A stretch of DNA of 64,000 nt from assembly GCA_023213315.1 (NCBI GenBank), contig JAKCPI010007899.1, forward strand, positions 178,544 through 242,543, given 5' to 3'. This document shows, piece after piece, positions 45,001 through 56,165 of this stretch (position 1 is its first letter; each line of letters begins with the position of its first letter). The position numbers and the translations under genes are program-made. The stretch is from Euborellia annulipes (lineage: Eukaryota; Arthropoda; Insecta; Dermaptera; Anisolabididae). The notes under the pieces were generated by a model that saw only the letters and a program-made list of their open reading frames with translations, did no database searches and had not been told where the DNA came from.

Positions 45001-45084
45001 ATTTGTTTCACTTCCTTAAATAAATTTCGATTTTTCCTTCTAAAGTTTTTTGTGTATTATCTTTAAATTTCCTTAAATTTTTTT

Positions 45085-45470
45085 AGATGCTCTTTAAAAT
45101 TTATATTCTCATTTGCCCTTGATATCTTTTGAAACACACTTTACTCTTGTAATTCATCGGAAACAAATTAAGATTTTTTTCAGTTTTTTTCGATTTCCTC
45201 AAAATTCGCTTCAACGATTTTAATAAAAATTCATAAATCAACTAATTTTTATATGCTCTTTAAATGAAAATTGTTTGAAGTACACTTTAATGATGTATTT
45301 TAGATTTTTACTTATGAAATGCAAGTGGACAAGTTTGCAACTAAGGTGCTAGGGAAACTAAATATATTTCGACACAAAAAATCTGGGGTGACGAGCACAG
45401 TACACAACTTTCTCTTGCCGAAGAGTAAAAGTTGTGTGCTGGGCGACCAGTCACACCAGATTTTTTTAAA
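45085..45470 (+). repeat. HCR fragments with 3' hairpin
   Basis: TTTTAGATGCTCTTTAAAAT, a jump to a second body piece (TTCCTCAAAATTCGCTTCAA), then GGAAACTAAATATATTTCGA and the 3' hairpin AATCTGGGGTGACGAGCAC ... CCAGTCACACCAGATT. ACTTTCTCTTGCC and AGTAAAAGT mark the tip. Confidence 0.75.
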
Positions 45471-45534
45471 TTATACAATACGAAGTACCACTATAATAGT
45501 CAAAATCTTGTATTTTTATAACATTTAGCTGACC

Positions 45535-45600
45535 TGAAAAAGATCCATGATTGAAAGCCGAAACGTAGACTGTTAATAAAATTAAAATTTCTCTGAGTGT
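45535..45600 (+). mobile_element. Degraded hammerhead half element
   Basis: CTGAAAA (about 45534), a weak stem, GCCGAAACGTAGAC, then GTTAATAAAATTAAAATTTC. The core is mutated in the first strand. The layout (core, short spacer, AATAAAA) matches the other half elements. Confidence 0.5.
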
Positions 45601-46259
45601 CTTCTCCTTAATAAATTTTGTTTATAAAATGAAATTTTTAGTAGATTAAATATAATTGCCCTCTTTGTTTTTTTTTTTTTTTAATATTCCCAAGATTACA
45701 AAACTTTTTTTTTTTCATTTTTATTCACAACATGTCCTTTAAGAATATTATTTTTTGTTAAAGCTCTTTTATTTCATCTCTCTCCTTTTTTTTCCTTTAG
45801 TCAGTCTACTTTTAAAAATAAGTTAAAAAAAACTTTAGTTCATTTAGTCAGAACTATACAAGTGACAATTGATCTCATTTTGAGCGTTATTTCAACCGTA
45901 TTTTAATTTTTTTTTTTCAACCTTTAGACTACATTCTTATTTAATTGCTAGCCAATAAATATTTGAATTTCTAAATAGGTCCATTTAGTAGTGAAATCTA
46001 TTCAAATAGATCTATTGTCGTTTTTATTTTATAAAATTTAAACAGAGGTTTAGAAATTTATGACTCTTAATGCCATGAACTAGTAATTAAGGGAAAGCAA
46101 TGTGTCAGGAGAAACAGATAAGAGAACTGGCAGAGTAGAAGCTAAAAAGATTCAAGAGAAAACCAAACTATACGAAGTGCTACTACAAATTTTTTTTAAC
46201 CAGGAATTTGTTATGTTTTTGGTAGTTTGAATAAATTGTGATATTATAATAATATTAAA
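45601..46259. other. Intergenic, nothing recognised
   Basis: AT-rich with T runs. No frame or inverted repeat. Confidence 0.4.
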
Positions 46260-46770
46260 GGCCGGTTTCATCAATCAAGGTTAAGAAGAAAATTTAATTA
46301 AAAGCTGGCATCACCTAAGCGTTGTATTTTAATGTAGTTATTAACCATTTTTGTATTACCTATCCAAAAGATAGCAAAACATTGATATATTGAACAAGAA
46401 CACGCTTAACCTTCAAATTAAAAAAAAAATGAATTTTTTCACATATAATTCTAAGGTATAAGGAAAGGTTTGTGAAGTAAATCAACTTAATAAAGACATT
46501 ATTTTAAAAATTATTAAAAAGTAAAATTAATTAAAATAATTAATAATATTTTGAATATTACCTCTTAGTTAAGTCATATTCCAAAATTTGAGTCTAGTTG
46601 ACTACTATCTGGAATATTATTTAATTATATGAATAGCTTAATTAGAAGTGAAAAGACTCGAAAGTTAGAGTCAACTAGCTTATCTGAGAAATAGCTAGTT
46701 AACTCTAAGAGAAGCAACCGGCTCTAAGTTGCTTAACAAGACCTACTTGACCTTGAGTGATGAAAACGGC
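46260..46770. mobile_element. Inverted-repeat element, complete copy (511 bp)
   Basis: Ends GGCCGGTTTCATCAATCAAGG and CTTGAGTGATGAAAACGGC are inverted relatives. Internally AGTTGACTACTATCTGG, AAAGACTCGAAAGTTAGAG and AGCTAGTTAACTCTAAG recur, changed, at 23.4 and 56.1 kb. No protein frame. A target duplication is not clear. Confidence 0.65.
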
Positions 46771-47041
46771 ACTAAAAGACAAAATGAGATAACTAAATTT
46801 ATTTGACAAAAGGCCTGAGATCGATTCCTAATTTTTTTTTTAAGATAAAATTATAGACGTTTCTGTCACTTTTTTAGTGAATTTCTTTAAGTACAACTTA
46901 AATAACATCTCGTAAAAGAGTTCGGTACGAGGAAATTAGCAGTAGTTGCGGTTGCCTATTTTTAGGCTTACATGAAATTTCTCGCGAAAAAAATAGCTGT
47001 TGTATAGAACTTACCTTTTAACCTTCTCCTTCTCGTGAATG

Positions 47042-47284
47042 CAGTGGCGTCATTTCAACTTTTTTCTTGGGGGGGAGGGCAAACTTTTTTTTCTTAAAAT
47101 TTACTTACAAATAGGTACTCAAATTTGGCCAAAATATATCTAATTTAATTAATTGTTTAATTTTCTACAGTTTATATACTCATAGATATATTTTGAAATA
47201 TTTTATTTAGAATAATATAAAATTTTATAAAAATCAGAGCCCTTGGAGGGGGGGCAAATGCCCCCCCCCCAAATGACGCCACTG
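47042..47284. mobile_element. hAT-type MITE with exact 8-bp duplication
   Basis: CGTGAATG at 47034-47041 and 47285-47292. Inverted ends CAGTGGCGTCATTT and AAATGACGCCACTG. 243 bp, AT-rich centre, with G and C runs just inside the ends. 8-bp duplication plus CA...TG ends is the hAT pattern. Confidence 0.92.
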
Positions 47285-47292
47285 CGTGAATG

Positions 47293-47879
47293 GCGCCAAG
47301 ATCATCCGTAAAGGTAGAAACATTTAATCAACAAAAGTTAATTTAAATAGGTCAGTAGGGAAGATATTTATTGTCCTTTGCTTTAAATTATATGAACTAA
47401 TAAAAAGACTATAAACTAATTAAGCTTATCTTGGTAGGGTGGAAAGTAAATATTTTGTTTTATGTCTTTTCTTGGGAACAATTCAATGAAAAGGGAAATG
47501 TAAGCCAAAAAGGAATTCCATTCATTGAATTTAATACAGAGTGTCACAAAATAACGGAGGTCAGGGGAAAAGAACTAATATTAACCCAACCCCCCAACTC
47601 CCTTAAATGTATAAAAATTAAGCAAAATGAATAGAAATTTATAAATTGTTTTTTGCAGATCATAACGACTCCAGAAATGCATTTTATATATTACTATACC
47701 CCAATAATGTAATTGGATTTAATTTTGATTTTTTTAAATTATTGTTATTACATTATAATTACCTGTAAAAATTTCATTCGAAATACGAATTCAATTTTTT
47801 ACACAAAATTAGAGCCAATAATAATTATTAAAAAAAGCAGTGGAAATGAATGTAAAAAGCCCCGATCGAACAGTTCACT
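47293..47879. other. Intergenic, no gene supported
   Basis: The plus frame 47431-47634 is open for 67 codons but has no recognised motif. Confidence 0.35.
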
Positions 47880-48130
47880 ATTGTACATACATGATTTGTA
47901 AAATAATTTTCTATACATTGTATAATTTTGCAATGTTAATTAAAAATAATAGTAAATCTCTTGTATTGTTACAATTAATTGTCTTGAGGAAGGGGCTGAT
48001 TAACCGAAATGTCGACAATTGGAAAAATTTCATTATCTCATCGAAACGTCTCGTTAATTTTTGTACTGTTATTTTTGGATTGCTCCTGCTCCCTTTCTTG
48101 TTGCATAAATAAACAGCCACTGACTTGATT
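47880..48130 (+). mobile_element. Half element with hammerhead-like core
   Basis: AATTGTC (47977-47983) pairs with GACAATT (48014-48020) as stem I. Between them CTTGAGGA, a short stem and CGAAATGTC replace the consensus. The upstream part (TGCAATGTTAATTAAAAATA) resembles the right arm of the 33.1-kb foldback, so this is one arm of that family. Confidence 0.65.
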
Positions 48131-48181
48131 GATTTAATAAAAACAAAAAACAATATTTTTTATTTTGATCAACTTATAATG

Positions 48182-48367
48182 CTCAGGGGCCCACACGGGT
48201 GGGTACGTGGATGGCGACCACGAGCTACCCGAGCTGGGACTGGCAGTCCTGTTCTTTATATGTCTGTCCCTTCCTTCTATATTTTAAACAGGCGTCAGAC
48301 CGTGCGACGAGCCGGCCTGTTCTATTTCTTCCGGTCCCAAAAAAACCTTTCCGCCACACCGCACTGC
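48182..48367 (+). mobile_element. SINE, 3' truncated
   Basis: CTCAGGGGCCCACACGGG, GTACGTGGATGGCGACCAC, GAGCTACCCGAGCTGGGAC, GAGCCGGCCTGTTCT, then CCGCCACACCGCACTG. The usual GAAGAAAG end is missing. Confidence 0.8.
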
Positions 48368-48494
48368 AATTTTGATGATTGTGGAGGCAAATCAGCTAAT
48401 AAAAAAATTTTCTGGATACCATAAAAAATGTACAACCCCCTATAGACTGAAGAAAGCCAGTCACTATTTGGCAGGAAGAGTTTGCTTAAATAAG

Positions 48495-48541
48495 CATGGA
48501 CTCGAACTACGAATTGAAGCAGGAAGTGGTTCGAGTCCATG
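48495..48541. repeat. Perfect 13-bp inverted repeat containing a tRNA-type B box
   Basis: CATGGACTCGAAC at 48495-48507 and GTTCGAGTCCATG at 48529-48541, with a 21-nt loop. GGTTCGAGTCC equals the consensus pol III B box. No A box or tRNA fold is visible around it. Confidence 0.7.
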
Positions 48542-48634
48542 TGCGCGATATGCCCAATCAAATTCAAAATAGTAAAATTTCTTTATCTAATTATTATAAT
48601 TAATAATATTTTTCTAAAATATGATTATAAATCT

Positions 48635-48680
48635 TCTTCTTTCTTCGCCTTTATTATTCCCGCGGTGCGGGGTCGGAGGT
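48635..48680 (-). repeat. SINE tail, minus orientation
   Basis: CTTCTTTCTTCGCCTTTATT then CCCGCGGTGCGGGGTCGG is the reverse of the SINE 3' end (GACCCCGCACCGCGGG). Confidence 0.7.
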
Positions 48681-48893
48681 AAAATATGATAATAAATAAA
48701 CAAAATATAAAAATTGCCCGCTTCTGTTTGCTGATACCGTTCATTTGATTATCATTGAAAAGACTTGGATAAAAAGATCTCATTTATAAGAAAACGAGCA
48801 CGTAAACAAGAGATGTTATATATTTCGTGACTATAAGAAAGAAAGAAAGAATCCCGTTCTAGTGGAACTGTTTTGGATGTCGGCAGAAGAGCG

Positions 48894-49088
48894 ATGGCAA
48901 AGGCCAATCGTACCGATCATCAATCAATCAGCGAATCCTCCGACTGGTCGATTGAATCTGGCTTTGGCCGGTCCTCTACCGCCCTACAAATCACAAAACT
49001 ACCCTCTGGTTTGTTTGATTTCAATGCAACACGCATACCAAATACCCGACGAACAACAGCAACAACACACGTTGTGTGTCTATATTAG
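48894..49088 (+). CDS. Candidate coding exon, unknown gene
   Basis: GC-elevated, non-repetitive. The frame from ATG 48894 reads MAKANRTDHQSISESSDWSI, then ESGFGRSSTALQITKLPSGL and a tail that ends in stop at 49086-49088. A second frame over the same DNA is also open. Ser/Thr-rich composition and balanced codons look coding, but no domain is recognised. If real it is likely an exon that splices before the low-complexity end (TTATTHVV). Confidence 0.25.
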   Translation: MAKANRTDHQSISESSDWSIESGFGRSSTALQITKLPSGLFDFNATRIPNTRRTTATTHVVCLY

Positions 49089-49459
49089 GGCATTTACCTA
49101 AATGGTGTATCGGAATCTGTTAGAAATGTCGTAAGGCACTCCGTCTAACTGATTGCTATGCAAGTAGGCGAGTACCTCTGAGATTTAGAAACTGAGAGTG
49201 TTATTCTCTAGGGATACTCACAGGGTGTTCTTTAATACGTGCCTCTCCTCTAAATCATCAAACCATGACCACATTTATATGGATTTTTTTTGGGAGCTGA
49301 AATGTTAAAAGTGTAGAATTTAATAGACAAAAAAACAAAATAATTTTAGTTAACAAAAAGCCAAAACATTTTTTCTTTTAATCAACTGTTGATTAAGAAC
49401 TATGAATTTTTCCATCTTCGTTTCATATATTTTTTAAGTTTTTAAAAATACGGAAATGT

Positions 49460-49660
49460 TTTTAATAGATACAGGAGAAGTAGCAGCCCGGAGATTTAAA
49501 AAAAAAAAATATTTTATTTAGTTGTTAATTGTCGACATTTCTGTCGCTGAATAACTTGTATTGTAACAATTAATTGTTCTTATTAGCGACTGAAGTGTCG
49601 ACAATTTACAATTAAATAAAAGTCTCCTGTAACCAATTTAAATTTTACAGCCACATCTCA
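49460..49660. mobile_element. Small foldback with degraded hammerhead arms
   Basis: GATACAGGAGAAGTAGCAGC at the left end and TCTCCTGTAACC on the right; TTAATTGTCGACATTTCTG and TGAAGTGTCGACAATT are inverted partners. Related to the family at 33.1 and 47.9 kb; both CTGATGA strands are lost. Confidence 0.65.
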
Positions 49661-50664
49661 TTGTTGCATACATTATTTTATTATTAGATAAAAAAAAGTA
49701 AACTATTCAAAAATTCCAAGGGTTTTTCTTTGACGTATCCTTACCACCTTATAATCAGGGAGGAACTTGGGAGGCGGGGAGGGAGGGAAATTTTTTTTAC
49801 TTCCTGTGCTCTTTAATTTACCGTATGTATAAACATATATATCTTTATATTTTTATCTGCACCATCTAAGCTCAGAAATTAGCAAACCTATTTTTAAAAT
49901 TCCTTCCCAAAAAGACAAGATTTCCAAATAGGCCTAGTAACATAGGCTCTAATTTATTTTGATAATCTTGTTATTAGTCCAGTCGATATAACTTTTTACC
50001 AAGAAAATACCCTATTCCGAAGTTAATTAAAGTTTTACGGGCTATTTGGGAGTACTCTTAAAAAAAATTCTTTTAAATTGACTTATTTTTCAATTTTTTC
50101 AATTTGTAAGTTATCGAAAAAGACCTTAAAAAAGATGTTCCGCCGCCTATGATACTTATTATCTTATCTTTATATATTTTTTTTTTAATGTCGCCTTTCA
50201 ATAAATGTAAATAATGATAATTGGTTTAATCAAGAACACCCTGTGGCCTAATAACGATTTTCAAATCTTACGTTTCCAATTATCACAAACAGGTTAGAAA
50301 ATGAATATGCAGAACATAGACATGTTCAAGTTGCAGAGGACATTAAGCCGAATATTCTAATTAGTTTCTACTACAATTCTCCTATTATGAATAGAGCATA
50401 CATTTATAAATTGTCTCACAATGGCCAAGTTCCCTGGCTAGTTTGCTCATTCGTATTACGAGCAATAATTCACCCATTTTCTCAGTATTTAAACATATAA
50501 GCATGAGTAAATAGTATTATAAATAACTAGTGGACACGACATGAAGGGAGACAGTCTTTTATTATTGTCAGATTTCTTTAACTAAGAGCTGATTAAAGAG
50601 CCAATTATAAAATAATTTGTTCATGTTCATAGGATGTTGATTCAAAACATTGGAAACAATATTA
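49661..50664. other. Intergenic, nothing recognised
   Basis: AT-rich to mixed composition, no frame over 60 codons, no paired repeats noted. Confidence 0.4.
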
Positions 50665-50765
50665 AAAAATTATATTTTGTTACCATGGCAACCATTTCTC
50701 CTATCTTTCCTTACTTACTCTCTCTATATATACATACTGTAAATAGGTAAGAGAAAGGAAAAAAG
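50665..50765 (-). repeat. HCR element with internal deletion
   Basis: TATATTTTGTTACCATGGCA (X-box-like site 50679-50692), CATTTCTCCTATCTTTCCT, then directly the AT hairpin (TACTCTCTCTATATATACA ... ATAGGTAAGAGAAAGG). The body of about 450 bp is missing. Confidence 0.8.
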
Positions 50766-51639
50766 AGTGGGGGAAAAAATACACTTTTTCACAAACGGAT
50801 AATGAAGTCTGGATAATCGAGTTTCTATTATAGTTTGTGAATATACCTGAAAATTAATAAGAGAACAAAAAGATAATAAATAAAAGTGAAATACTTTTTA
50901 AAATTTGAGAATGTATCGGAATGTCCATGTATTTTTCAAAAGATTAATAAAAAATGAGCTAATTAATATTTAATTTGAATTACTATTCCGAGGTTTCGGG
51001 ATGTTTTCTTCTGATAAGAATCTTGAAAACTTAATATGGTTTCTACAGAGAGCAAGCATCCCGGTCCATTCCCATCAGGTTGCATTCCATGCATGAGACT
51101 AATTGATCAGGGATCAAAAAAGAACAGGGGAGGAGTTGAAAAAATGCGACCCTCGACGTCCCGAAGCCCACGAGATCGGATCGGCCTTTGAAATTTGTTC
51201 GAACAACTAAATGATAAAAATTAAAAAAAAAAAAAAAAAATTAAAAATTCACGATTTGAGTTCCACATATCAAAATAAAGAGAGGTTATAGGTTGAATTT
51301 CTCTCGAGCTTAAAACTTGAAAATTGATTGTGAATCTCAGGAATTTTATTTTTTCTTATCGTAATAAAATAATATTAGCCACATTTATCATCGAAACCAC
51401 TTTATAGTAGTCATAGTTAATGATCGTTATTTCGGAATATTTTATTATAATACTATCTGTATCAGTCAAAAGTATTCGCTATAGCAGTCGGTTCTAACAG
51501 TAATAGAAAACAACTCTAAAGCTTAGTCCCTTTAAACTTAGCAACCAACACACAGATGTATTTGCTTATACAGGCGAAATTTTTCAAATGCCCTAATTAA
51601 GATATGTCTGAAAGTAAAAAAAAAAAAAAACCTTTTCTG
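50766..51639. other. Intergenic with GC-elevated island at 51050-51200
   Basis: The island (GCATCCCGGTCCATTCCCATC ... CGACGTCCCGAAGCCCACG) is non-repetitive and has no clear frame. It may be regulatory or exonic. The rest is AT-rich. Confidence 0.3.
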
Positions 51640-51760
51640 CAGCCAAATATGTTTTATTACAGCCATACCAGGCTGACCTTTCTCGCTAACAGGCTAATGT
51701 CCTAGGAAAAGGGTCGAAACGTCAACTTTAATAAAATATATTTGACTGCTTTTTTTTTTT
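51640..51760. mobile_element. Degraded small foldback of hammerhead type
   Basis: TGCAGCCAAATATGTTTTATT at the left and AATAAAATATATTTGACTGC at the right are inverted. Near the right arm CTAGGAAAAGGGTCGAAACGTC keeps the GAAACGTC end, but stem II is lost. Confidence 0.6.
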
Positions 51761-51800
51761 TACTCCGCCTTATCAAAAATCATCAGATCATTTATTCCCA

Positions 51801-51935
51801 CTCAGGGGCTCACTTCTAGTGAGTACGTGGATGGCGACCACGAGTTACCCGAGCTAAGGCTGGCATTTCTTCCTTTATGCCAGTCTTTTTTCCCTTTCCA
51901 GGCCTTGAGACGGCTCCTTGATAGTCCGAGCTATT
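51801..51935 (+). mobile_element. Old, diverged SINE copy
   Basis: CTCAGGGGCTCACTTC, GAGTACGTGGATGGCGACCA, GAGTTACCCGAGCTAAGGC, then divergence. Lacks the common 3' tail. Confidence 0.65.
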
Positions 51936-53275
51936 TTTTTTTTTTGCAAAATTTGAAATTTTTACTCTAAATTTTTTTTCTGACCATCAACATACAATAT
52001 TTTTCCAATGAATAAGTTAATTCTTATTATAATTGATTCACCAGTTTCTAAAATCAACTTCTTCACTCAAGACAAGATCACTGGATTGATGTTAAAAGAT
52101 CTGGTTACATGTGGCCTCTATCTCATAATCTCATAGCCTTCTGCCTCCTCTCAGGGCCAACTTCTGTGGCCCCTTAGTTGAAGTTCTTGATTAAATTTAC
52201 ACACGCTATGTCCTAGCACTAAAGCAAACAAATACAATCAATGATGTCCTATCAAAACGTCCGATAAAAGTTCAAAATCGTTTGAAAATATGTCTAAATA
52301 AATTAACACGCATCAAGGATTTATTTGTTAGAATATTATTTCAAACGCGGATCGCAACTTATCTTTGTAAGAAGACCAATGACATACCTTTATAACATTC
52401 CACTTTTGAATCGAATGAATTCCACTGTCGCACTGGAGATGTTAATCTTGAAAATTATGACTTGGATATCTCATATTTTCCTTTTTTTTTCTTGAAACTT
52501 TTGTTTTAAAATATACTATAGCCGTAATTTACTAAAATACACTAATAAGAAAAGTTATAAAATAAATGAATATGCAGCTTTTTATTCAACATACAATTGA
52601 TACTCGATTATCCGCTTTAATTGGAATCAGGCATCGTGCGGATAATCAAAAATAATTCAAAAAGGAAATAGAAGAATTTAATATTTAATCTCAAGAAAAT
52701 TTGCAAGAGACAAAACAATAAAAAAATTTGGATAGGGCCTACCTACACAGTGTAAAGAAAGTAAGCCGAGACTTTTAAGAAATTTACTTTCTTCCAAATT
52801 TTTTTTTTAGTCATCGCCTACCTCTATACAAATTATAATAAATTTATTTAATACTAGAAATCTCTTTAAGCACCTACTAATGAGCGAATAATAATAAAAA
52901 GAAAATATTAATTTCGTCTATCACTTAGGAATATAATTATTGCTTTGAAGAACCATGGAAACAACATGAATTAAAAAGAAGTAACCAAGATGTTCGCGCA
53001 AAGAGAGCCGACCCCTGTGAAGTGACAGCAACTTAATGATGTGCTATGTTTGATTTAAGAGTTTAGCTCATCAGTTAGAAATTGGTTTCCATTTGGTTAG
53101 CCCTCCGGGCTCTTCGCCACTTCAATCTTTTTTTTCAACTTGAAAATTTCAGTCATGTTAGATACAAACGCTTCAAATAATCATTTATAGAACTATTCAC
53201 GTAGATAGAAGTAGAAGAGATTTGTATGGTTTAAATCCTGGTTTATTTTAGCAAATAATAATACAAAAAGTGTGT
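51936..53275. other. Intergenic, nothing recognised
   Basis: Mixed composition. No frame of length, no repeat family. The short GC patch at 53095-53125 is unexplained. Confidence 0.4.
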
Positions 53276-53580
53276 TATTAATTACAGTAAAATACAACGT
53301 TTCGGTTGCTAATTCTGCAGCCGTCATTAGGTAGATGCATTCACTTTGAACAATGAACACTAATTGAGGGTTAGGTATTATTTACATGTGTGGCTAACTT
53401 CGCCTCACTTACATTCGTGCATGTAAACGAAGTGAAGTCGGCTACGAATATAAGTGAGGCGAACTTTTCCACGCATGTAAATATACCTAACCCTCAGTTA
53501 GTGTTCATAAGTTAATTTATCTACCTGATGACGTCTGCAAAATTAGCAGCCGAAACGTTGTATTTTACTGTAATTAATAA
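53276..53580. mobile_element. 305-bp foldback with two opposed hammerhead cores
   Basis: Ends TTATTAATTACAGTAAAATA and its inverse. The right arm, plus strand, reads CTGATGA (53525-53531), stem II CTGC/GCAG, GAAACGTT (53552-53559), with stem I TAC/GTA. The left arm, minus strand (53330-53296), reads CTAATGA, stem II, GAAACGTT and the same TAC/GTA. The centre has its own inverted parts (TTCGCCTCACTTACATTCGT / ACGAATATAAGTGAGGCGAA). Confidence 0.85.
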
Positions 53581-54166
53581 CAACCTGGCAATTTTTTCAA
53601 AATTTAACTTAAAATAAAGTATTTCAGACTTTTATATTTTCCTTACGAAACATACAACATGGTAGCATTTTCCCAAGAACAAAGAGAATAACTCTATGAA
53701 ATTTAAACATCTTATCAAGGTCAATATATATGATGGCCAGCGGACGTTTGGTCCAACATCAATATAAATCTCATTAGTTTTTTTTTATTTATTTCTGAGT
53801 ATATTACTTTTTACTTACGGTATTAATAATTAAAATTGTAATGAAAATTATAAACAATCAATTTTATTTAATTAGTGGTTATGTTTTGAAGAACGAAATT
53901 GAACGTCATGAGTGGTTAGTTACAATGTTGATGTTGTCACTTCAAATAGACACATTTGGGAAATTGACAATTTAATTATGTTAACTTATTCGATGTTGAC
54001 ATAAGAGTCAATATAAGCAAGCAACAATAAAAGGGCAAACGGTTAAAGAATTATCAAATTTGAAAATTTGAAAATTAAACTTTACTGGTTTATTAATTAC
54101 ATTTTTTTTAATTTTAAAAATCGTAATATAATCACTATTTTCTTCTCAACGATTTCGGAACAAAAA
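53581..54166. other. Intergenic, nothing recognised
   Basis: AT-rich, no feature. Confidence 0.4.
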
Positions 54167-54200
54167 ATCTGGGGTGTGCGTTTAATCACACCAGATTTTT
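54167..54200. repeat. HCR 3' hairpin remnant
   Basis: AATCTGGGGTGTGCG ... AATCACACCAGATT only; no body beside it. Confidence 0.6.
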
Positions 54201-56024
54201 TTTCACCTCCACTTCCTCAAAAAATTTTTTTCAGAGTCTATTAAATAATTAACACTTCTGAGGAAGTGTATATAAAACAGACGAAATATCGCATTAAATG
54301 TATATGCTAATTGTGTAAATTCATTCATGAATACCTCAAAATGAGTCATCCGTAAACTATTTTTTTCATTCTCTTATTTAAATTATTCACTATATAATCC
54401 TTCCCTCCCTCAACTTAAGTTTTTTTAATATGAATTAAATTCCGTTCTTCTTGATTTAAGTAAATCAATTTTCAAATATTCAAATATCCAAAATTTAATC
54501 AATAATCTCAATCAGTAACAAAAAAAGCGAAACAAAGTAAAAAGATAAAAAAAAAACTTTCAAAGCGAAGAATTTTTTTTTATTCTTTTTATTTTTCTTC
54601 TTTTAATATTATTGAACGGGCGAGTGAAGCTCTTTAGGGGTAAAAAAAAATGTTTTTTTTTTTTTTTTTGTGACAGATTGAAGATAAAACGGCTGAATGG
54701 GGTTAATTGTAAATTTGAACAAATAACCCAAAAAATCTGAGGATGGTTTGTGAATAAAATAAAAAAAGATATAAAAACAATATTATTACAAATTTGTACA
54801 GTATATACTGTATTATAATAAAGCTGCAACGCGACTTAAAATGTCTTAATTGTTTAGGTACTTCTAGACCACCTGGAGATATGGGGTTTTTTGCATTCGA
54901 TTCAGACTTTTCTAAATCCACCTAGAAAAAAATAAAATCTTAAAAATTTTTACCACTTTTTTTTAAGAGACGAAAAATTACTTTTTTTTTCAACATTTTC
55001 AAGATGTTTTTTTCATATTTTCGCTCATATCTTTGAAACGATATAAGATATCTTCAATATCCGATTTTTTCTATATTATGCATTAAATTTTGAAAATGAC
55101 AAACACTTTTAATTATTTTGGGGTTTGTTTAGTTACCTTACAATTACGTCAAAAACTTTCACAACTTGTAATATTATATCAATACATATAAATAAATAAG
55201 CCTAAAAGATATTCAATTTTCTAATTGAAAATTATAAAAAAATAATAATAATTACCTATAAATTATAATAAATAAAAAAGTATAAGCGAGAAATTTTAAT
55301 ACAGATGTTTTTGACCTCGCGGGTTTGAATTGAAGTCTATTAATAGTTAACTTTTGATATTGCAGATATAATCTTTTTATTATCTATAAGTCTTTAATTA
55401 AAATCAAAATGAGAATTAGTTCAATTAGGCAAAAGTTATTGAATGAAATTCCATTTGTGTGTTTGTTAATTAGCCTGGAAAATTTCGATTAGTTATGAAC
55501 CCGTTTTAGAAGAAAACACTTCTAAGTGGTTAACAAATATAAAAGATATTGACATTGATGTTTGCATAGTTTATAGTTTATATACTTGAAAAAAAAATTA
55601 ATTAATAAATCGGAGGGGGAGGGGGTGATCAGAGAAAACGAACAGAAGAGAAAAAAAAATAGAGATACTTGACAGGATTATTTTTTTAAACCCTCAAAAA
55701 AAAAAAAAAAAAAAAAAAGATGGTATCTAATCTTAAAAATTATTTATCATGATCTTATTAAATCCAGTAGCCATTTATAAGGATGATTATGATGCTTGAG
55801 CTCGAGGCCTCTCTGATCATCGGTGCGACCAAAACTTTTACACATTTTTTTATAGAACTTAGTTTCAGTCTCTTTAATTTTTAAATTAAAATACTTTTAA
55901 TTTCACTCTCAAATTTTATTGTACCTTTTATCTATTAAACTAATCAACAGTGATTTTTTTGGCCAATGGTATGATTTTCGGTGGGACTGATTCCGAATTG
56001 TTTTGCAAGTAATAATAGTTTTTG
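54201..56024. other. Intergenic, no gene recognised
   Basis: AT-rich. Overlapping minus frames at 54560-54921 sit on A/T runs and lack motifs. Long A run at 55698-55718. Confidence 0.4.
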
Positions 56025-56165
56025 GGCCGGTTGTTTCACTTCTAATTAACACTTCTTTTTCACATCTATTTAAGCTAAAAATAAGAGACCAGATCGTAGT
56101 TAACTAGCTAAGACCTAAAGTTTGGTATAAGACTTAACTAATTAAAATTAGGAACCATGAAGGGG
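56025..56165 (-). repeat. Fragment of the 46.3-kb inverted-repeat element
   Basis: GGCCGGTTGTTTCACTTC begins like the terminus, then CAGATCGTAGTTAACTAGC and TTTGGTATAAGACTTAAC match the 23.5-kb fragment. Followed by a G run. Confidence 0.6.

Noticed and set aside
47431..47634. Plus frame of 67 codons
   Set aside because: No motif, no composition shift, and no start or splice context that stands out.
54560..54921. Minus-strand frames of 89 and 72 codons
   Set aside because: Hydrophobic and Lys runs caused by A/T tracts; two overlapping frames, no motif.
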